In this document: positions 16,665 to 25,887 of the stretch, one piece after another | Position numbering within the stretch: the first letter of the stretch is position 1 | How the letters are laid out: every line of letters begins with the position of its first letter | From: Variovorax paradoxus NBRC 15149 | GTDB lineage: Bacteria > Pseudomonadota > Gammaproteobacteria > Burkholderiales > Burkholderiaceae_C | Assembly: GCF_001591365.1 (NCBI RefSeq) | Contig: NZ_BCUT01000007.1 | Coordinates: forward strand, 655,172 to 719,171 | Length of the DNA stretch: 64,000 bases | Direction: 5' to 3' | Position numbers and translations under genes: made by a program | Notes under the pieces: model-generated | Told to the model about the DNA's origin: nothing | The model's input: the letters and a program-made list of their open reading frames with translations, nothing else | Databases searched by the model: none

Positions 16665-17360
16665 ATGACCGCAGACATCATCGAAATCTCGCGCCTCGCG
16701 CTGCACGACCAGGTCGCGTCGCGCCTGCGCACGATGCTGGTCGAAGGGCACATCGCGCCCGGCGCCAAGCTCAACGAGCGCGAGCTGTGCCTTCAATTGC
16801 GCGTCTCGCGCACGCCGCTGCGCGAGGCCATCAAGCTGCTCGCGGCCGAAGGGCTGGTCGACCTGCTGCCCAACCGCGGCGCGGTGGCGGTGAAGCTCAC
16901 CGAGGCCGACGTGCTCAACACCTTCGAGGTGCTGGCCATGCTCGAAGGCATGTCGGGCGAGCTCGCGGCCAAGCGCATCACCGACGAGGAACTGGCCGAG
17001 GTGCGCGCGCTGCACTACGAAATGATGGCCTGCTTCGCGCGGCGCGATCTCTCGGGCTACTACCGCCTCAACGCGCGCATCCACACCGCCATCAACGAGG
17101 CCGCGGGCAACCCGGTGCTGTCCAGCACCTACCGCTCCATCAATGCCCGCGTGCAGTCGCTGCGCTTTCGCACCAACCAGAACGATGCCAAGTGGAAGCA
17201 TGCGGTCGAAGAGCACGAGCAGATGATCGTTGCGCTGGCCGCGCGCGATGCCGCCGGCATGCGCAAGGTGCTCATCTCCCACGTGATGCGCAAGCGCGAC
17301 ACGGTGCTGGAGCTGATGCGCACCGGCCAGATCTATCCCCAGGCCCACACAGCGAGCTGA
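16665..17360 (+). CDS. GntR family regulator, FCD (FadR-C) type
   Basis: A 231-residue GntR/FadR-subfamily repressor. The N-terminal winged HTH spans residues 10-75, with VSRTPLREAIKLLAAEGLV as recognition helix and wing. The C-terminal all-helical FCD effector domain carries the metal/ligand histidines in NARIHTAINEA, EEHEQMIVAL and ISHVMRKRD. Two upstream in-frame starts exist, but they would overlap operator 2; the chosen ATG follows an AAGGGAAACAG ribosome binding site. It lies 8 bp before the FAD/Fe-S dehydrogenase gene and is divergent from the aminotransferase, so it probably represses both arms until a 2-hydroxy or 2-oxo acid binds. Confidence 0.92.
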   Translation: MTADIIEISRLALHDQVASRLRTMLVEGHIAPGAKLNERELCLQLRVSRTPLREAIKLLAAEGLVDLLPNRGAVAVKLTEADVLNTFEVLAMLEGMSGELAAKRITDEELAEVRALHYEMMACFARRDLSGYYRLNARIHTAINEAAGNPVLSSTYRSINARVQSLRFRTNQNDAKWKHAVEEHEQMIVALAARDAAGMRKVLISHVMRKRDTVLELMRTGQIYPQAHTAS

Positions 17361-17368
17361 CCTTCACC

Positions 17369-20300
17369 ATGCGCGTCGATCCCGCCAGCCACATCCAGCC
17401 CGCCGGAACCGTTCTTCCGCCCAACGACACCTGCGAGCTGCTCGCACGGCGGCTCTGCGCCGAGACCGAGGGCGAGGTGCTGTTCGACGACGGCTCGCGC
17501 GGCCGCTATGCCACCGATGCGTCGATCTACCAGATCACGCCGGTCGGCGCCTTCGTGCCGACGAATGAACGCGACATTGCCACCGCCATCGACATCGCAC
17601 GCGACCTGAAGGTGCCGGTGCTCGCGCGCGGCGGCGGCACCAGCCAGTGCGGCCAGACCACGGGCGCCGCGCTGGTGATCGACAACAGCAAGCATTTCCG
17701 CCGCGTGCTCGACGTGAACCTGGAGGAGGGCACCGCCACCGTCGAGCCCGGCCTGGTGCTCGACCACCTCAATGCGCAGCTCAAGCCGCACGGCCTCTGG
17801 TATCCGGTCGATGTGTCGACCAGCGCGCAGGCCACGCTGGGCGGCATGGCGGGCAACAACTCCTGCGGCTCGCGCTCCATCGCCTACGGCAACATGGTGC
17901 ACAACGTACTGGGTGCGAGCGCCTGGCTCTCGAGCGGCGAGCTGGTGGAGTTCGGCCCGCAATCCACGCTGGGCGCCCGCGCGGGGGGCATCGCAAAGTT
18001 CGTGCACGGGCTTGCGCTGGCGCACCGCGAGCAGATCCACGCCCACTGGCCCAAGGTGCTGCGCCGCGTCGCGGGCTACAACCTCGACATCTTCGACAAC
18101 CAGAGCGAGCGCCCCTACACCGCCGACGGCAGCGTGAACCTCGCGCACCTTCTGGTCGGCGCCGAGGGCACGCTGGCCTACACCCGGAGCCTCACGCTCA
18201 AGCTCGCGCCGCTGCCGCGCGCCAAGGTGCTGGGCATCGTGAACTTTCCGACCTTCCATGCGGCCATGGATGCGGCGCAGCACATCGTGAAGCTGGGCCC
18301 CACGGCGGTGGAGCTGGTCGACCGCACGATGATCGAGCTGAGCCTTGCCAACCCGGCCTTCAAGCCCACGGTGGAAACCGCGCTGATCGGCAAGCCCGCG
18401 GCCATCCTGCTGGTCGAGTTTGCCGGCGCCGAGAAAGCCGCGCTGCTGCCACGGCTCAGGCAGTTGGTCGAGCTGATGGGCGACCTCGGCCTGCCCGGCA
18501 GCGTGGTCGAAATGCCCGACGACGCGCGCCAGAAGAACCTCTGGGAAGTGCGCAAGGCCGGCCTCAACATCATGATGAGCCTGAAGGGCGACGGCAAGCC
18601 GGTGAGCTTCATCGAGGACTGCGCCGTGCCGCTCGAGCACCTGGCCGAATACACCGATGCACTGACCGAGGTGTTTGCGAGGTACGGCAGCCGCGGCACC
18701 TGGTATGCGCATGCTTCGGTCGGCACGCTGCACGTGCGGCCGATCCTGGACATGCGCACCGACGGCGGCGCCAAGATGCGCGCCATTGCGGAAGAGGCCG
18801 CGGCGCTGGTGCGCAAGTACAAGGGCGCCTTCAGCGGCGAGCATGGCGACGGCCTGTGCCGCGGCGAGTGGATCGAATGGCAGTTCGGTCCGGCCATCAA
18901 CGAGGCCTTCCGCGCCATCAAGCGCGAGCTCGATCCGGCCAACCTGTTCAACCCCGGCAAGATCGTCGATACGCCGCGCATGGACGATGCCTCGCTGCTG
19001 CGCTTTGCGCCGCCTACCGCGCCCAGGCCCTACCGGCGTATCGAGCTCAAGCCCGTGCTCGACTGGTCGGCCTGGAACGTCAACGCCGACCCGGTGACCG
19101 AGAAGACCACCGCGCCCGGCACCGGCGGCGACAGCACCGGCGGCCTCGCCAAGGCCGTGGAAATGTGCAACAACAACGGCCACTGCCGCAAGTTCGACGC
19201 CGGCACCATGTGCCCGAGCTACCGCGTGACGCGCGACGAGCAGCACCTGACGCGCGGACGCGCCAACACGCTGCGGCTCGCGCTGTCGGGCCAGCTCGGC
19301 GCCGACGCCTTCACCGGCGAAGAGATGCACGAGACCATGGACCTGTGCGTGGGCTGCAAGGGCTGCAAGCGCGATTGCCCGACCGGCGTCGACATGGCGA
19401 AGATGAAGATCGAGTTCCTCGACCACTACAAGAAGCGCCACGGCCACTCGCTAAAAGACAAGCTGGTGGCCCACATGCCCGACTACGCGCACAAGGCGAG
19501 CCGCCTGCCGTGGCTCATGAACCTGCGCAACACCGTGCCCGGCGCCGCCTGGCTCGGCGAGAAGCTGCTGGGCTTTTCGGCGCGCCGGTCGCTGCCCGAA
19601 TGGCGCTCCGATACTTTCTGGCGCGCCAAGGCCGAGCTGCCGGGCATGTTCGCCAGCCGCGAGGCCGTGCTGTCGGTGCAGGCGAACGGCGGCCGCGCGG
19701 CGGTGCTCTTCGTCGACACCTTCAACGGCACCTTCGAAAGCGAGAACGCGCTGGCCGCGGCGCGTGTGCTCAAGGCCGCGGGCTACACGCTGCACACGGT
19801 CGAGAAGAGCGGCGGGCACCACTGCTGCGGCCGCACCTTCCTGGCGAGCGGCATGGTCAGCGAGGCCAAGCGCCGTGCGGAAGCACTGATCGACGCGCTC
19901 AGGCCGCTGGCCGAGGCCGGCGTGCCCATCGTCGGGCTCGAGCCTTCGTGCCTGCTCACGCTGCGCGACGAAACCCTGGTGATGGGCTTCGGCAAGAAAG
20001 CCGAAACCGTGGCGAAGCAGGCCTTGCTGTTCGAGGAGTTCATTGCACGCGAGCTCAAGGCCGGCCGCTTCAAGCTCGCGCTCACGCCGGCCACGGCGCC
20101 GATCCTGCTGCACGGCCACTGCCACCAGAAGGCCTTCGGCGCGGTCAGCCCGATCCTGGACGTGCTGCGGCTCATTCCCGGCGCCGAGCCCGAGCTGATC
20201 GAAAGCTCCTGCTGCGGCATGGCGGGCAGCTTCGGCTACGAGGCGCGCCACATCGACGTGTCGATGCAGATGGCCGAGGCCAGTTTGCTGCCCGCGATCC

Positions 20301-20446
20301 GCGCGCGGCCCGACGCCATCGTGGTGGCCGACGGCACCAGCTGCCGCCATCAGATCGGCGACGGCGCGCAGCGCAAGGCGGTGCATGTGGCGGTGCTGCT
20401 GGAGCGGCACCTGGTGCCGCCAACCCTGCCGCCCGATCAGGCTTAG
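17369..20446 (+). CDS. FAD-linked oxidase/Fe-S fusion dehydrogenase (YdiJ-like, D-2-hydroxyacid dehydrogenase)
   Basis: A 1025-residue fusion of a GlcD-like FAD enzyme and a GlcF-like iron-sulfur subunit, the architecture of E. coli YdiJ (about 1018 residues), which oxidises D-2-hydroxyglutarate. The PCMH-type FAD domain occupies about residues 40-260, with RGGGTSQCGQTTG and a second FAD loop GNNSCGSRSIAYGN. FAD-oxidase C-terminal domain to about 540 ends in FSGEHGDGLCRGEW. Two [4Fe-4S] sites follow: CNNNGHCRK with TMCPSY, then CVGCKGCKRDCPTG. Two CCG domains near the end carry HHCCGRTF and SSCCGMAG. It donates electrons to the respiratory chain. Substrate is uncertain: D-2-hydroxyglutarate, D-lactate or glycolate. 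The start is 8 bp after gntR. Confidence 0.9.
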   Translation: MRVDPASHIQPAGTVLPPNDTCELLARRLCAETEGEVLFDDGSRGRYATDASIYQITPVGAFVPTNERDIATAIDIARDLKVPVLARGGGTSQCGQTTGAALVIDNSKHFRRVLDVNLEEGTATVEPGLVLDHLNAQLKPHGLWYPVDVSTSAQATLGGMAGNNSCGSRSIAYGNMVHNVLGASAWLSSGELVEFGPQSTLGARAGGIAKFVHGLALAHREQIHAHWPKVLRRVAGYNLDIFDNQSERPYTADGSVNLAHLLVGAEGTLAYTRSLTLKLAPLPRAKVLGIVNFPTFHAAMDAAQHIVKLGPTAVELVDRTMIELSLANPAFKPTVETALIGKPAAILLVEFAGAEKAALLPRLRQLVELMGDLGLPGSVVEMPDDARQKNLWEVRKAGLNIMMSLKGDGKPVSFIEDCAVPLEHLAEYTDALTEVFARYGSRGTWYAHASVGTLHVRPILDMRTDGGAKMRAIAEEAAALVRKYKGAFSGEHGDGLCRGEWIEWQFGPAINEAFRAIKRELDPANLFNPGKIVDTPRMDDASLLRFAPPTAPRPYRRIELKPVLDWSAWNVNADPVTEKTTAPGTGGDSTGGLAKAVEMCNNNGHCRKFDAGTMCPSYRVTRDEQHLTRGRANTLRLALSGQLGADAFTGEEMHETMDLCVGCKGCKRDCPTGVDMAKMKIEFLDHYKKRHGHSLKDKLVAHMPDYAHKASRLPWLMNLRNTVPGAAWLGEKLLGFSARRSLPEWRSDTFWRAKAELPGMFASREAVLSVQANGGRAAVLFVDTFNGTFESENALAAARVLKAAGYTLHTVEKSGGHHCCGRTFLASGMVSEAKRRAEALIDALRPLAEAGVPIVGLEPSCLLTLRDETLVMGFGKKAETVAKQALLFEEFIARELKAGRFKLALTPATAPILLHGHCHQKAFGAVSPILDVLRLIPGAEPELIESSCCGMAGSFGYEARHIDVSMQMAEASLLPAIRARPDAIVVADGTSCRHQIGDGAQRKAVHVAVLLERHLVPPTLPPDQA

Positions 20447-20467
20447 CGGCTGGCAGAAAATGGCGCG

Positions 20468-21046
20468 ATGAATGCAGCATCGGGCAGCACCAGCAGCGAA
20501 ACCATCGAGCCAGGCTTTGCCTTGTTCGAAACCGCCATCGGCACCTGCGCGCTGGCCTGGGGACCGCGTGGGCTCGTCGGCGTGCAGTTGCCCGAAGAAA
20601 ACGGCGAAGCCGCCACGCGGGCGCGCATGCAGCGCCGCTTTGCAAACCTGAGCGAAGCCGAGCCGCCCGAAAGCGCGCGGCGCGCGATCGCGGCCATCCA
20701 GGGCCTGCTGAACGGCGAATCCGACGACGACCTCAGCGACATCATGCTCGACATGAGCCATGTGTCGGAATTCCACCAGCGCATCTATGCGATTGCACGG
20801 CGCATTCCGCCCGGGCAGACGCGCACCTATGGCGAGATCGCGGCCGAACTCGGCGACAAGGGCCTGTCGCGCGCGGTGGGCCAGGCCATGGGCCACAACC
20901 CCTTCGCGCCCGTGGTGCCGTGCCACCGCGTGCTGGCCGCGGGCAACAAGCCCGGCGGCTTTTCGGCGGGCGGCGGCGCGCTGACGAAGCTGCGCATGCT
21001 CGACATCGAAGGCGCGCGGCCGAACGGAATGGCTTCGCTGTTCTAG
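20468..21046 (+). CDS. methylated-DNA--[protein]-cysteine S-methyltransferase (Ogt/Ada-C-like)
   Basis: A 192-residue O6-alkylguanine DNA alkyltransferase. It removes O6-alkyl groups from guanine in a single suicidal transfer to its active cysteine. The active-site motif PCHR is at residues 151-154, giving Cys152 as acceptor. The preceding HTH helix (TYGEIAAELGDKGLSRAVGQA) contains the arginine finger that flips the base, and PGGFSAGGGALTKLRML after the active site is typical. The N-terminal domain is short, as in Ogt. The last 4 bp overlap the end of the convergent LysR gene. Confidence 0.95.
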   Translation: MNAASGSTSSETIEPGFALFETAIGTCALAWGPRGLVGVQLPEENGEAATRARMQRRFANLSEAEPPESARRAIAAIQGLLNGESDDDLSDIMLDMSHVSEFHQRIYAIARRIPPGQTRTYGEIAAELGDKGLSRAVGQAMGHNPFAPVVPCHRVLAAGNKPGGFSAGGGALTKLRMLDIEGARPNGMASLF

Positions 21047-21927
21047 CGCGGGCCCATCATTTCCTCGAACCATTGCGCGACGTACGCGGCTTCCGGCGCG
21101 GCGTCGGGCGAGAGGCCGTAGTAGTAGCGGTTCAGCGGCATGCGCAGCGCGGGCAGTGGCGACTGCAGCCGGCCCGAGGCCAGGTCGTGGGCCACCAGCG
21201 AGGTCGGCGCCAGCGCGATGCCGAGCCCGTCGACGGCGGCCTGCAGCACGAAGTGCAGGTGGTCGAACTGCAGCCGCCCCGCCGGCTTGGCGCGCGGTGC
21301 GCCGACGTGCTTCTTCCAGGCGTCCCAGTCTTCCTTGCGCGTGCGGGCCGACAGCTGCACATGCGAGGCCAGCGCGCGCAGGTCCGAAAGCGGATGCGCC
21401 TTGAACAGCGCCGGCGCGCCGACCACCAGCACTTCGTCCTCGAGGAAGGGGCGCACCTCGATGGAAGGCGGCCAGCCCTCGAGCCCGCGGCGCACCGCGA
21501 TGTCGAAGCTGCCCGCGGCCTGTTCGGGCATGACCGTGCTCGTGACCACCTGCGGCTCGATCTCGGGGTAGCGCTCGACGAACAAGGGCAGCCGCGGAAT
21601 GAGCCACCGCACCGCGAAGGAGGGCCGCACGTTGATCCTCACGGCACGGGCCGGCCCTTGCGCCTGCAATGCACGCGCCGCCGAATGGATCTGCGCGATG
21701 GCCGGGCCCGCCTCGGCGAAGAACTGCTGCCCCTCCGCAGTCAGGGCGACCTGGCGGATGCGGCGCTCGAACAGCGCGACGCCCAGGCATTCCTCCAGGC
21801 TCTTGATCTGCCGGCTCACCGCGCTGTGCGTCACATGAAGCTCGATCGCCGCGCGCGTGAAGCTCTGGTGGCGGGCCGCGGCGACGAAGGCGCGCACGGC
21901 ATTGAGGGGCGGTTCTCGAAGCGGCAT
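21043..21927 (-). CDS. LysR family transcriptional regulator (GcvA-like)
   Basis: A 294-residue LysR regulator. The HTH (LNAVRAFVAAARHQSFTRAA, then VTHSAVSRQIKSLEECLG) covers residues 7-55, followed by an effector domain. The wording MPLREPPLNAVRAFVAAARH is that of GcvA-type regulators. Two in-frame ATGs lie 21 and 30 bp further upstream; the chosen start gives the usual family N-terminus. It is divergent from an MFS transporter gene, its likely target. The intergenic region holds an AT-rich near-palindrome GCATTAATGT at about 21954-21963 that could be part of its binding site. Confidence 0.9.
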   Translation of the reverse strand: MPLREPPLNAVRAFVAAARHQSFTRAAIELHVTHSAVSRQIKSLEECLGVALFERRIRQVALTAEGQQFFAEAGPAIAQIHSAARALQAQGPARAVRINVRPSFAVRWLIPRLPLFVERYPEIEPQVVTSTVMPEQAAGSFDIAVRRGLEGWPPSIEVRPFLEDEVLVVGAPALFKAHPLSDLRALASHVQLSARTRKEDWDAWKKHVGAPRAKPAGRLQFDHLHFVLQAAVDGLGIALAPTSLVAHDLASGRLQSPLPALRMPLNRYYYGLSPDAAPEAAYVAQWFEEMMGPR

Positions 21928-22005
21928 GCGTGCAATTTTCTCACGCATGGCGGGCATTAATGTCGTTTGTCGGCATGCCTTGCGCCGGCGCACGATGCGG
22001 GCTCG

Positions 22006-23178
22006 ATGTTTCGCACACAGCCCGCTCCAGCTCCTGTCGCCACCGACCTGAACTCCCGCCACGCGGCCATTGCGCTCGGCCTTTCGCTGCCGGCCGACGT
22101 GGTGCTCTACCTGCTGCTGCCGATGTATGCGGCGCAGTTCGGCGTGACGCTGGCGGAGGCCGGCATGCTGCTTGCGGCCAACCGGCTCGTGCGCATTGCG
22201 GGCTATGGCGCGGTGGCGCGCTTCTATGCGCGCAACGGTGATCGGCTCACTTGCACCATCGCGGTGGTGGCGGCTGCGTTCTGCGGACTCGGCTATGCCA
22301 CGCTCTCGGGCTTCTGGGCGCTGCTGCCGCTGCGGCTCGTGTGGGGGTTGTGCTTTGCCGCGCTCAACCTGTCGACGCAGTCGCTGGCCACGGCCGAACT
22401 GCTCGGTGCGGCGCGCCGCAGCGGGCGTTCGCGCGCACTCATCGCGATGGGGCCGGTGCTCGCGTTGCCGCTGGGCGCGCTGCTGGCGTTGTGGGCCGGG
22501 CCGCGCATCATCTTCTGCATTCTTGCGGCGTTCTCGCTGGTGGCGGTGCTGGCCACGCGGCGCCTGCCTGCGGCGGCGCACGGCAGCCCGCACGGCCGGC
22601 CCGCGCGCCGCTTCGGGCGGCCCAACAGCCTCGATACCTGGTCGTTCATGGAAGGACTCACGCTCGACGGGCTCTTCATCGTCGGCCTGTCCTATCTGGG
22701 CAAGGACCTGATGCCGGGCGGCGCGGTGGTGATGGCCGGCTCGCTGATGGCGCTGCGCTACCTCGCGGAAATCCTGCTGAGCCCGGTCGGCGGCCACATG
22801 GCGGAGCGCTTCGGTGCCGAGCGGCTGCTGGTGAGCCTTTCGCTCGTGACGGCGATCGCGCTGGCGGGCTTCGGGCTGGGCTGGCTGTGGAGCTGCGCGG
22901 CACTGATCGTGGTGCTGCGCGCCTTGCAGCTGCCATTGCTGCCGCCGATCGTGGCGCGCCGCACCCCGGGGCCCGAGCGCATGCATGCGCTGGCCGCGCG
23001 CGCGGTGTGGCGCGACGTTGGCGCCGGCATCGGGCCGATGCTGGCCGGGCTCCTGCTGCCGGTCGTGGCATCGTCGTGGCTCTACGGCATCTGCGCGCTG
23101 CTGCTCGCCGCCGCGGCGCTGGCCTGCGGCAGGAACCCGTCGGCATCGCCGGACAAGCAACAAGGAGTGATCCCATGA
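22006..23178 (+). CDS. MFS transporter
   Basis: A 390-residue, 12-helix major facilitator. Helix 1 begins at SRHAAIALGLSLPADVVLYLLLP. An unusual feature is the weak motif A: the helix 2-3 loop reads RIAGYGAVARFYARNGDR instead of the usual GxLxDRxGRR. The second half (LSPVGGHMAERFGAERLL) contains a better motif A copy. The start at MFRTQPAP avoids a weakly conserved 13-residue extension. It is divergent from the LysR gene and overlaps the next gene by 4 bp (ATGA), so export or import is coupled to that flavoprotein. Substrate unknown. Confidence 0.85.
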   Translation: MFRTQPAPAPVATDLNSRHAAIALGLSLPADVVLYLLLPMYAAQFGVTLAEAGMLLAANRLVRIAGYGAVARFYARNGDRLTCTIAVVAAAFCGLGYATLSGFWALLPLRLVWGLCFAALNLSTQSLATAELLGAARRSGRSRALIAMGPVLALPLGALLALWAGPRIIFCILAAFSLVAVLATRRLPAAAHGSPHGRPARRFGRPNSLDTWSFMEGLTLDGLFIVGLSYLGKDLMPGGAVVMAGSLMALRYLAEILLSPVGGHMAERFGAERLLVSLSLVTAIALAGFGLGWLWSCAALIVVLRALQLPLLPPIVARRTPGPERMHALAARAVWRDVGAGIGPMLAGLLLPVVASSWLYGICALLLAAAALACGRNPSASPDKQQGVIP

Positions 23179-23789
23179 CCCATGCCATCGACACCCTCGC
23201 GCAGCTCGAAGCGCTGTTCGGCGAAGCCGGCGAGGCCTCGCTCAAGAAGGAGGTGCCCTGGCTGCACCCGAGCTACCAGGCGCTGATTGCTGCTTCTCCT
23301 TTTGCGGTGTTGGCCACCACCGGGCCCGGCGGCCTCGACGCCTCGCCGCGCGGCGACCCGCCGGGCTTCGTGGCGGTGCAGGACGAGAAGACGCTGCTGC
23401 TGCCCGAGCGCCGCGGCAACAACCGCATCGACAGCCTGCGCAACATCGTGGCCGATCCGCGCGTGGCGCTGCTGTTCCTGATTCCAGGCGTGGGCGAGAC
23501 CCTGCGCGTGAACGGCAGGGCGCGCATCACGACCGAGCCCGGGCTCATGGCCCGCTTCGCAATGGAGGGCAAGCCGCCGCAGTGCGTGATCGAGATCCGG
23601 GTGGAATCGGTTTTCTTCCAGTGTGCGCGCGCCATCCAGCGCTCGAAGCTGTGGGCGCCGCTGCCGGCGGATTCGCGCCGCGAGGTGCCCACGCCCGGCG
23701 CCATCCTGTCAGCGCTGACCGGTGCCGCCTTCGACGGCGAGAGCTACGACCGCGAGCTGCCGGCGCGGCAGCGCGCCACCTTGTATTGA
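23175..23789 (+). CDS. PPOX-class FMN-dependent flavoprotein (pyridoxamine 5'-phosphate oxidase fold)
   Basis: A 204-residue split-barrel flavin protein of the pyridoxamine-phosphate-oxidase-like superfamily, MSMEG_1061-type. The flavin-binding strand AVLATTGPGGLDASPRGDPPG and the following LLLPERRGNNRIDSLRNI segment (residues about 44-90) are the hallmark of that group. C-terminal VESVFFQCARAIQRSKLW, also typical, packs on the dimer partner. Members bind FMN or F420; the reaction here is unknown. The start codon overlaps the stop of the MFS gene (ATGA), and a GGAG box lies inside the end of the MFS gene, so expression is coupled to the transporter. Confidence 0.88.
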   Translation: MTHAIDTLAQLEALFGEAGEASLKKEVPWLHPSYQALIAASPFAVLATTGPGGLDASPRGDPPGFVAVQDEKTLLLPERRGNNRIDSLRNIVADPRVALLFLIPGVGETLRVNGRARITTEPGLMARFAMEGKPPQCVIEIRVESVFFQCARAIQRSKLWAPLPADSRREVPTPGAILSALTGAAFDGESYDRELPARQRATLY

Positions 23790-23808
23790 GCAGCGCCTTT
23801 CGGTTCGT

Positions 23809-25674
23809 TCAGGGCTCGGGCGAGGCCTGGTGCTGCTGCTGCGCCCGCATGATCTGGTGGCGCTGCCAGTAGCGCCCGACCGCGCCCTTGAAATTCTCCT
23901 TCTGCTTGCCGAGGCCGCCCACCTTGAGCTTGGTGGTGCGCGCGCCGAGCATGCCCTTGTCGTGGTGCGTGACCACCAGCAGGTCGCCGAAGGTGTTGTC
24001 CTGGAAGGTCAGGTCCTTGACTTCGTCCCAGCCGACGGTCGAGCCGCCATCCACGCTCTGGCGCAGGCCCGCATGGCTCACCTCGATGCTCTCGCTGTTC
24101 TTCAGCGCGAAGGCAACCGGCGGAAAGTGGCGCAGCACCACGGCGCGCTCCTCCTCGGTGGCGGGCTCGTAGCGGTAGGCGAGGCTCAGTTCGTGGTTCT
24201 GCACGAAGCGCTGTTCGTAGTCGCTCCACAGCCGCTGTTCGATGGCGGCGGCGGTTTCGATGTCGTCGGCCCACGAGGCCGCGGGCGCGGTCGCGACGAT
24301 CGCACCGTAGGCGCTTTCGGGCACATGGTGGCCGACGTTGCGCATGCGTTCGAGCAGCGGCGGATGGCTGTCGTAGGGGTGCGGCACGTCGGCGGTCTTC
24401 ATGGTTTCGACGAACGCATCCGAACTGGCATAGGGCGGCAGGCCGGCAGCCACGAAGCCCGCGATGCCGAGCGCGCCGTCGTGCTGGCGGTCCTGCGCAA
24501 AGAGCTTGCGTTCGACGTCGTTGCGGTAGCTCGCATAGGCCGCGATCTTGATGAGCGACTGCACGATGGCGCCGGGCGCCGTGAGGCTCGCGGAGACGCT
24601 GTCGGCCTTGTATTCGCGCTCGCGGCTGTCGCGCGCCAGGGCAAAGGCGAAGATCATGCGATACAGGCGCAGCAGGTAGTGCGCCACGATGCTCAGGCCG
24701 CCGTCGCGCATCTTCCAGGTGTACTGGTCGAACTGCAGCAGCTTGGGGCCGAGCGCCGCGCTGCTGCGGGTGTCGCCGCCGCCCAGGTGGGCCAGCTCGT
24801 GCGCCAGCACCGCGTCGGCCTCGGACTGGTCGAGCACGCGCAGCAGCGGAATGCTCACGAACAGCGTGCGGCCTTGCAGCGTGCGCCCGCCCACGTCGCA
24901 GGGCGCCTCGGTGACGAAGAAGTTGGTGTCGATGCCGGCCACGATCTGGTCGGGCGGCGCGGTCTTCACGCGCGCGGCCAGCTGGCGGATGCGCTCCCAC
25001 AGGCGCGGCGCATCGGCCTCGGCCACCACTTCGCCTTCGATCTCGTTGCCGAAGGGCAGCTTCTTGAACAGCGTGTAGATCGCATAGAACACGGCCACCG
25101 CGGCCGCGATGCCCGCAATGATGATCAGCTTGACGTAGTAGCTGTGCCAGAAGTAGGCCGTGACCCAGAACGACAGCCACACCAGCATCGCGCCCTGCAG
25201 CGCGACCTCGAGCGCGCTCGACACCGTCATGAGCCGCCAGCCCGCCACGAAGCTCGCATAGCGCAGGCCCCGGTTGGCAAAGGCCAAGGCGCCCAGCACC
25301 AGCGCCGCCGCGAGCAGGGCGGCGCCCAGCACCAGCGTCCAGCCGGCAGCGCGGTCGGCCCAGTGGAACTGCCAGTGCATCGAGTAGGGGCTGCACACCT
25401 TGTCGTGGTAGTTCTTGTCTTGGGGCGCGGTCGCGCTGCAGGCCTTGGAGAGCGGATGGCTGCGGTAGAACTCGGTGGCCTGCGCCTTGTTGCCGGCGGA
25501 CAGGCTGGTGTCGGAGGCGATGCGCTTCTCGATCGCCTGCAGGAATTCGGCGTCCTCCGTGCGCAGCGCGTACTCCGTGAAGACCAGCGTCGCCGCCGGA
25601 ATGGCGAAGAGCGACACCAGGGTCAGAAGGAAGACGCGAAAGAGGTCGGCATGGATCGTTCGGGCGAGGGCCAT
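23809..25674 (-). CDS. M48 family membrane metallopeptidase
   Basis: A 621-residue zinc protease of the M48 family anchored in the inner membrane. One hydrophobic segment lies at residues 12-32 and a group of three or four at about 110-205. The zinc motif HELAH is at residues 292-296, with the third ligand in REREYKAD (Glu354, Asp358). N-terminal residues 35-100 form an extracytoplasmic loop with paired cysteines. The C-terminal 180 residues (WADDIETAAAIEQRLWSDYE onward) are an extra soluble domain without assigned function. By family, it may degrade misfolded membrane proteins. It is divergent from an MFS operon across 213 bp in which I see no clear operator. The long upstream frame is antisense to that operon and was not used. 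Confidence 0.9.
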   Translation of the reverse strand: MALARTIHADLFRVFLLTLVSLFAIPAATLVFTEYALRTEDAEFLQAIEKRIASDTSLSAGNKAQATEFYRSHPLSKACSATAPQDKNYHDKVCSPYSMHWQFHWADRAAGWTLVLGAALLAAALVLGALAFANRGLRYASFVAGWRLMTVSSALEVALQGAMLVWLSFWVTAYFWHSYYVKLIIIAGIAAAVAVFYAIYTLFKKLPFGNEIEGEVVAEADAPRLWERIRQLAARVKTAPPDQIVAGIDTNFFVTEAPCDVGGRTLQGRTLFVSIPLLRVLDQSEADAVLAHELAHLGGGDTRSSAALGPKLLQFDQYTWKMRDGGLSIVAHYLLRLYRMIFAFALARDSREREYKADSVSASLTAPGAIVQSLIKIAAYASYRNDVERKLFAQDRQHDGALGIAGFVAAGLPPYASSDAFVETMKTADVPHPYDSHPPLLERMRNVGHHVPESAYGAIVATAPAASWADDIETAAAIEQRLWSDYEQRFVQNHELSLAYRYEPATEEERAVVLRHFPPVAFALKNSESIEVSHAGLRQSVDGGSTVGWDEVKDLTFQDNTFGDLLVVTHHDKGMLGARTTKLKVGGLGKQKENFKGAVGRYWQRHQIMRAQQQHQASPEP

Positions 25675-25887
25675 GGGGTGCTTCTCCTGGATGCGATGTT
25701 GTGATTCGTTGTGCAAAACCGGCCGGAAAGGCGATAGCGTAGCGGGCGTTTGCCTCCTTGCGTATGTCGAAAATCGTGCATGCGCATGGCGTGAATACGA
25801 AGGTCGTACTCTTTGCGCAGAATTAGCAACAGCGACGCGGCGACCCCACGCCTGCACCGGATGCCGCGCTTGGCGACAATCGCTCCA

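Noticed and set aside
17647..21960. A 1437-residue open frame and other very long alternative frames (for example 4630-6852 and 23809-27198 upstream part)
   Set aside because: They lie in alternative frames of well-identified genes or run back through divergent genes. Composition is Arg/Ala/Gly-rich, as expected from high G+C at codon third positions; no family motif is present.
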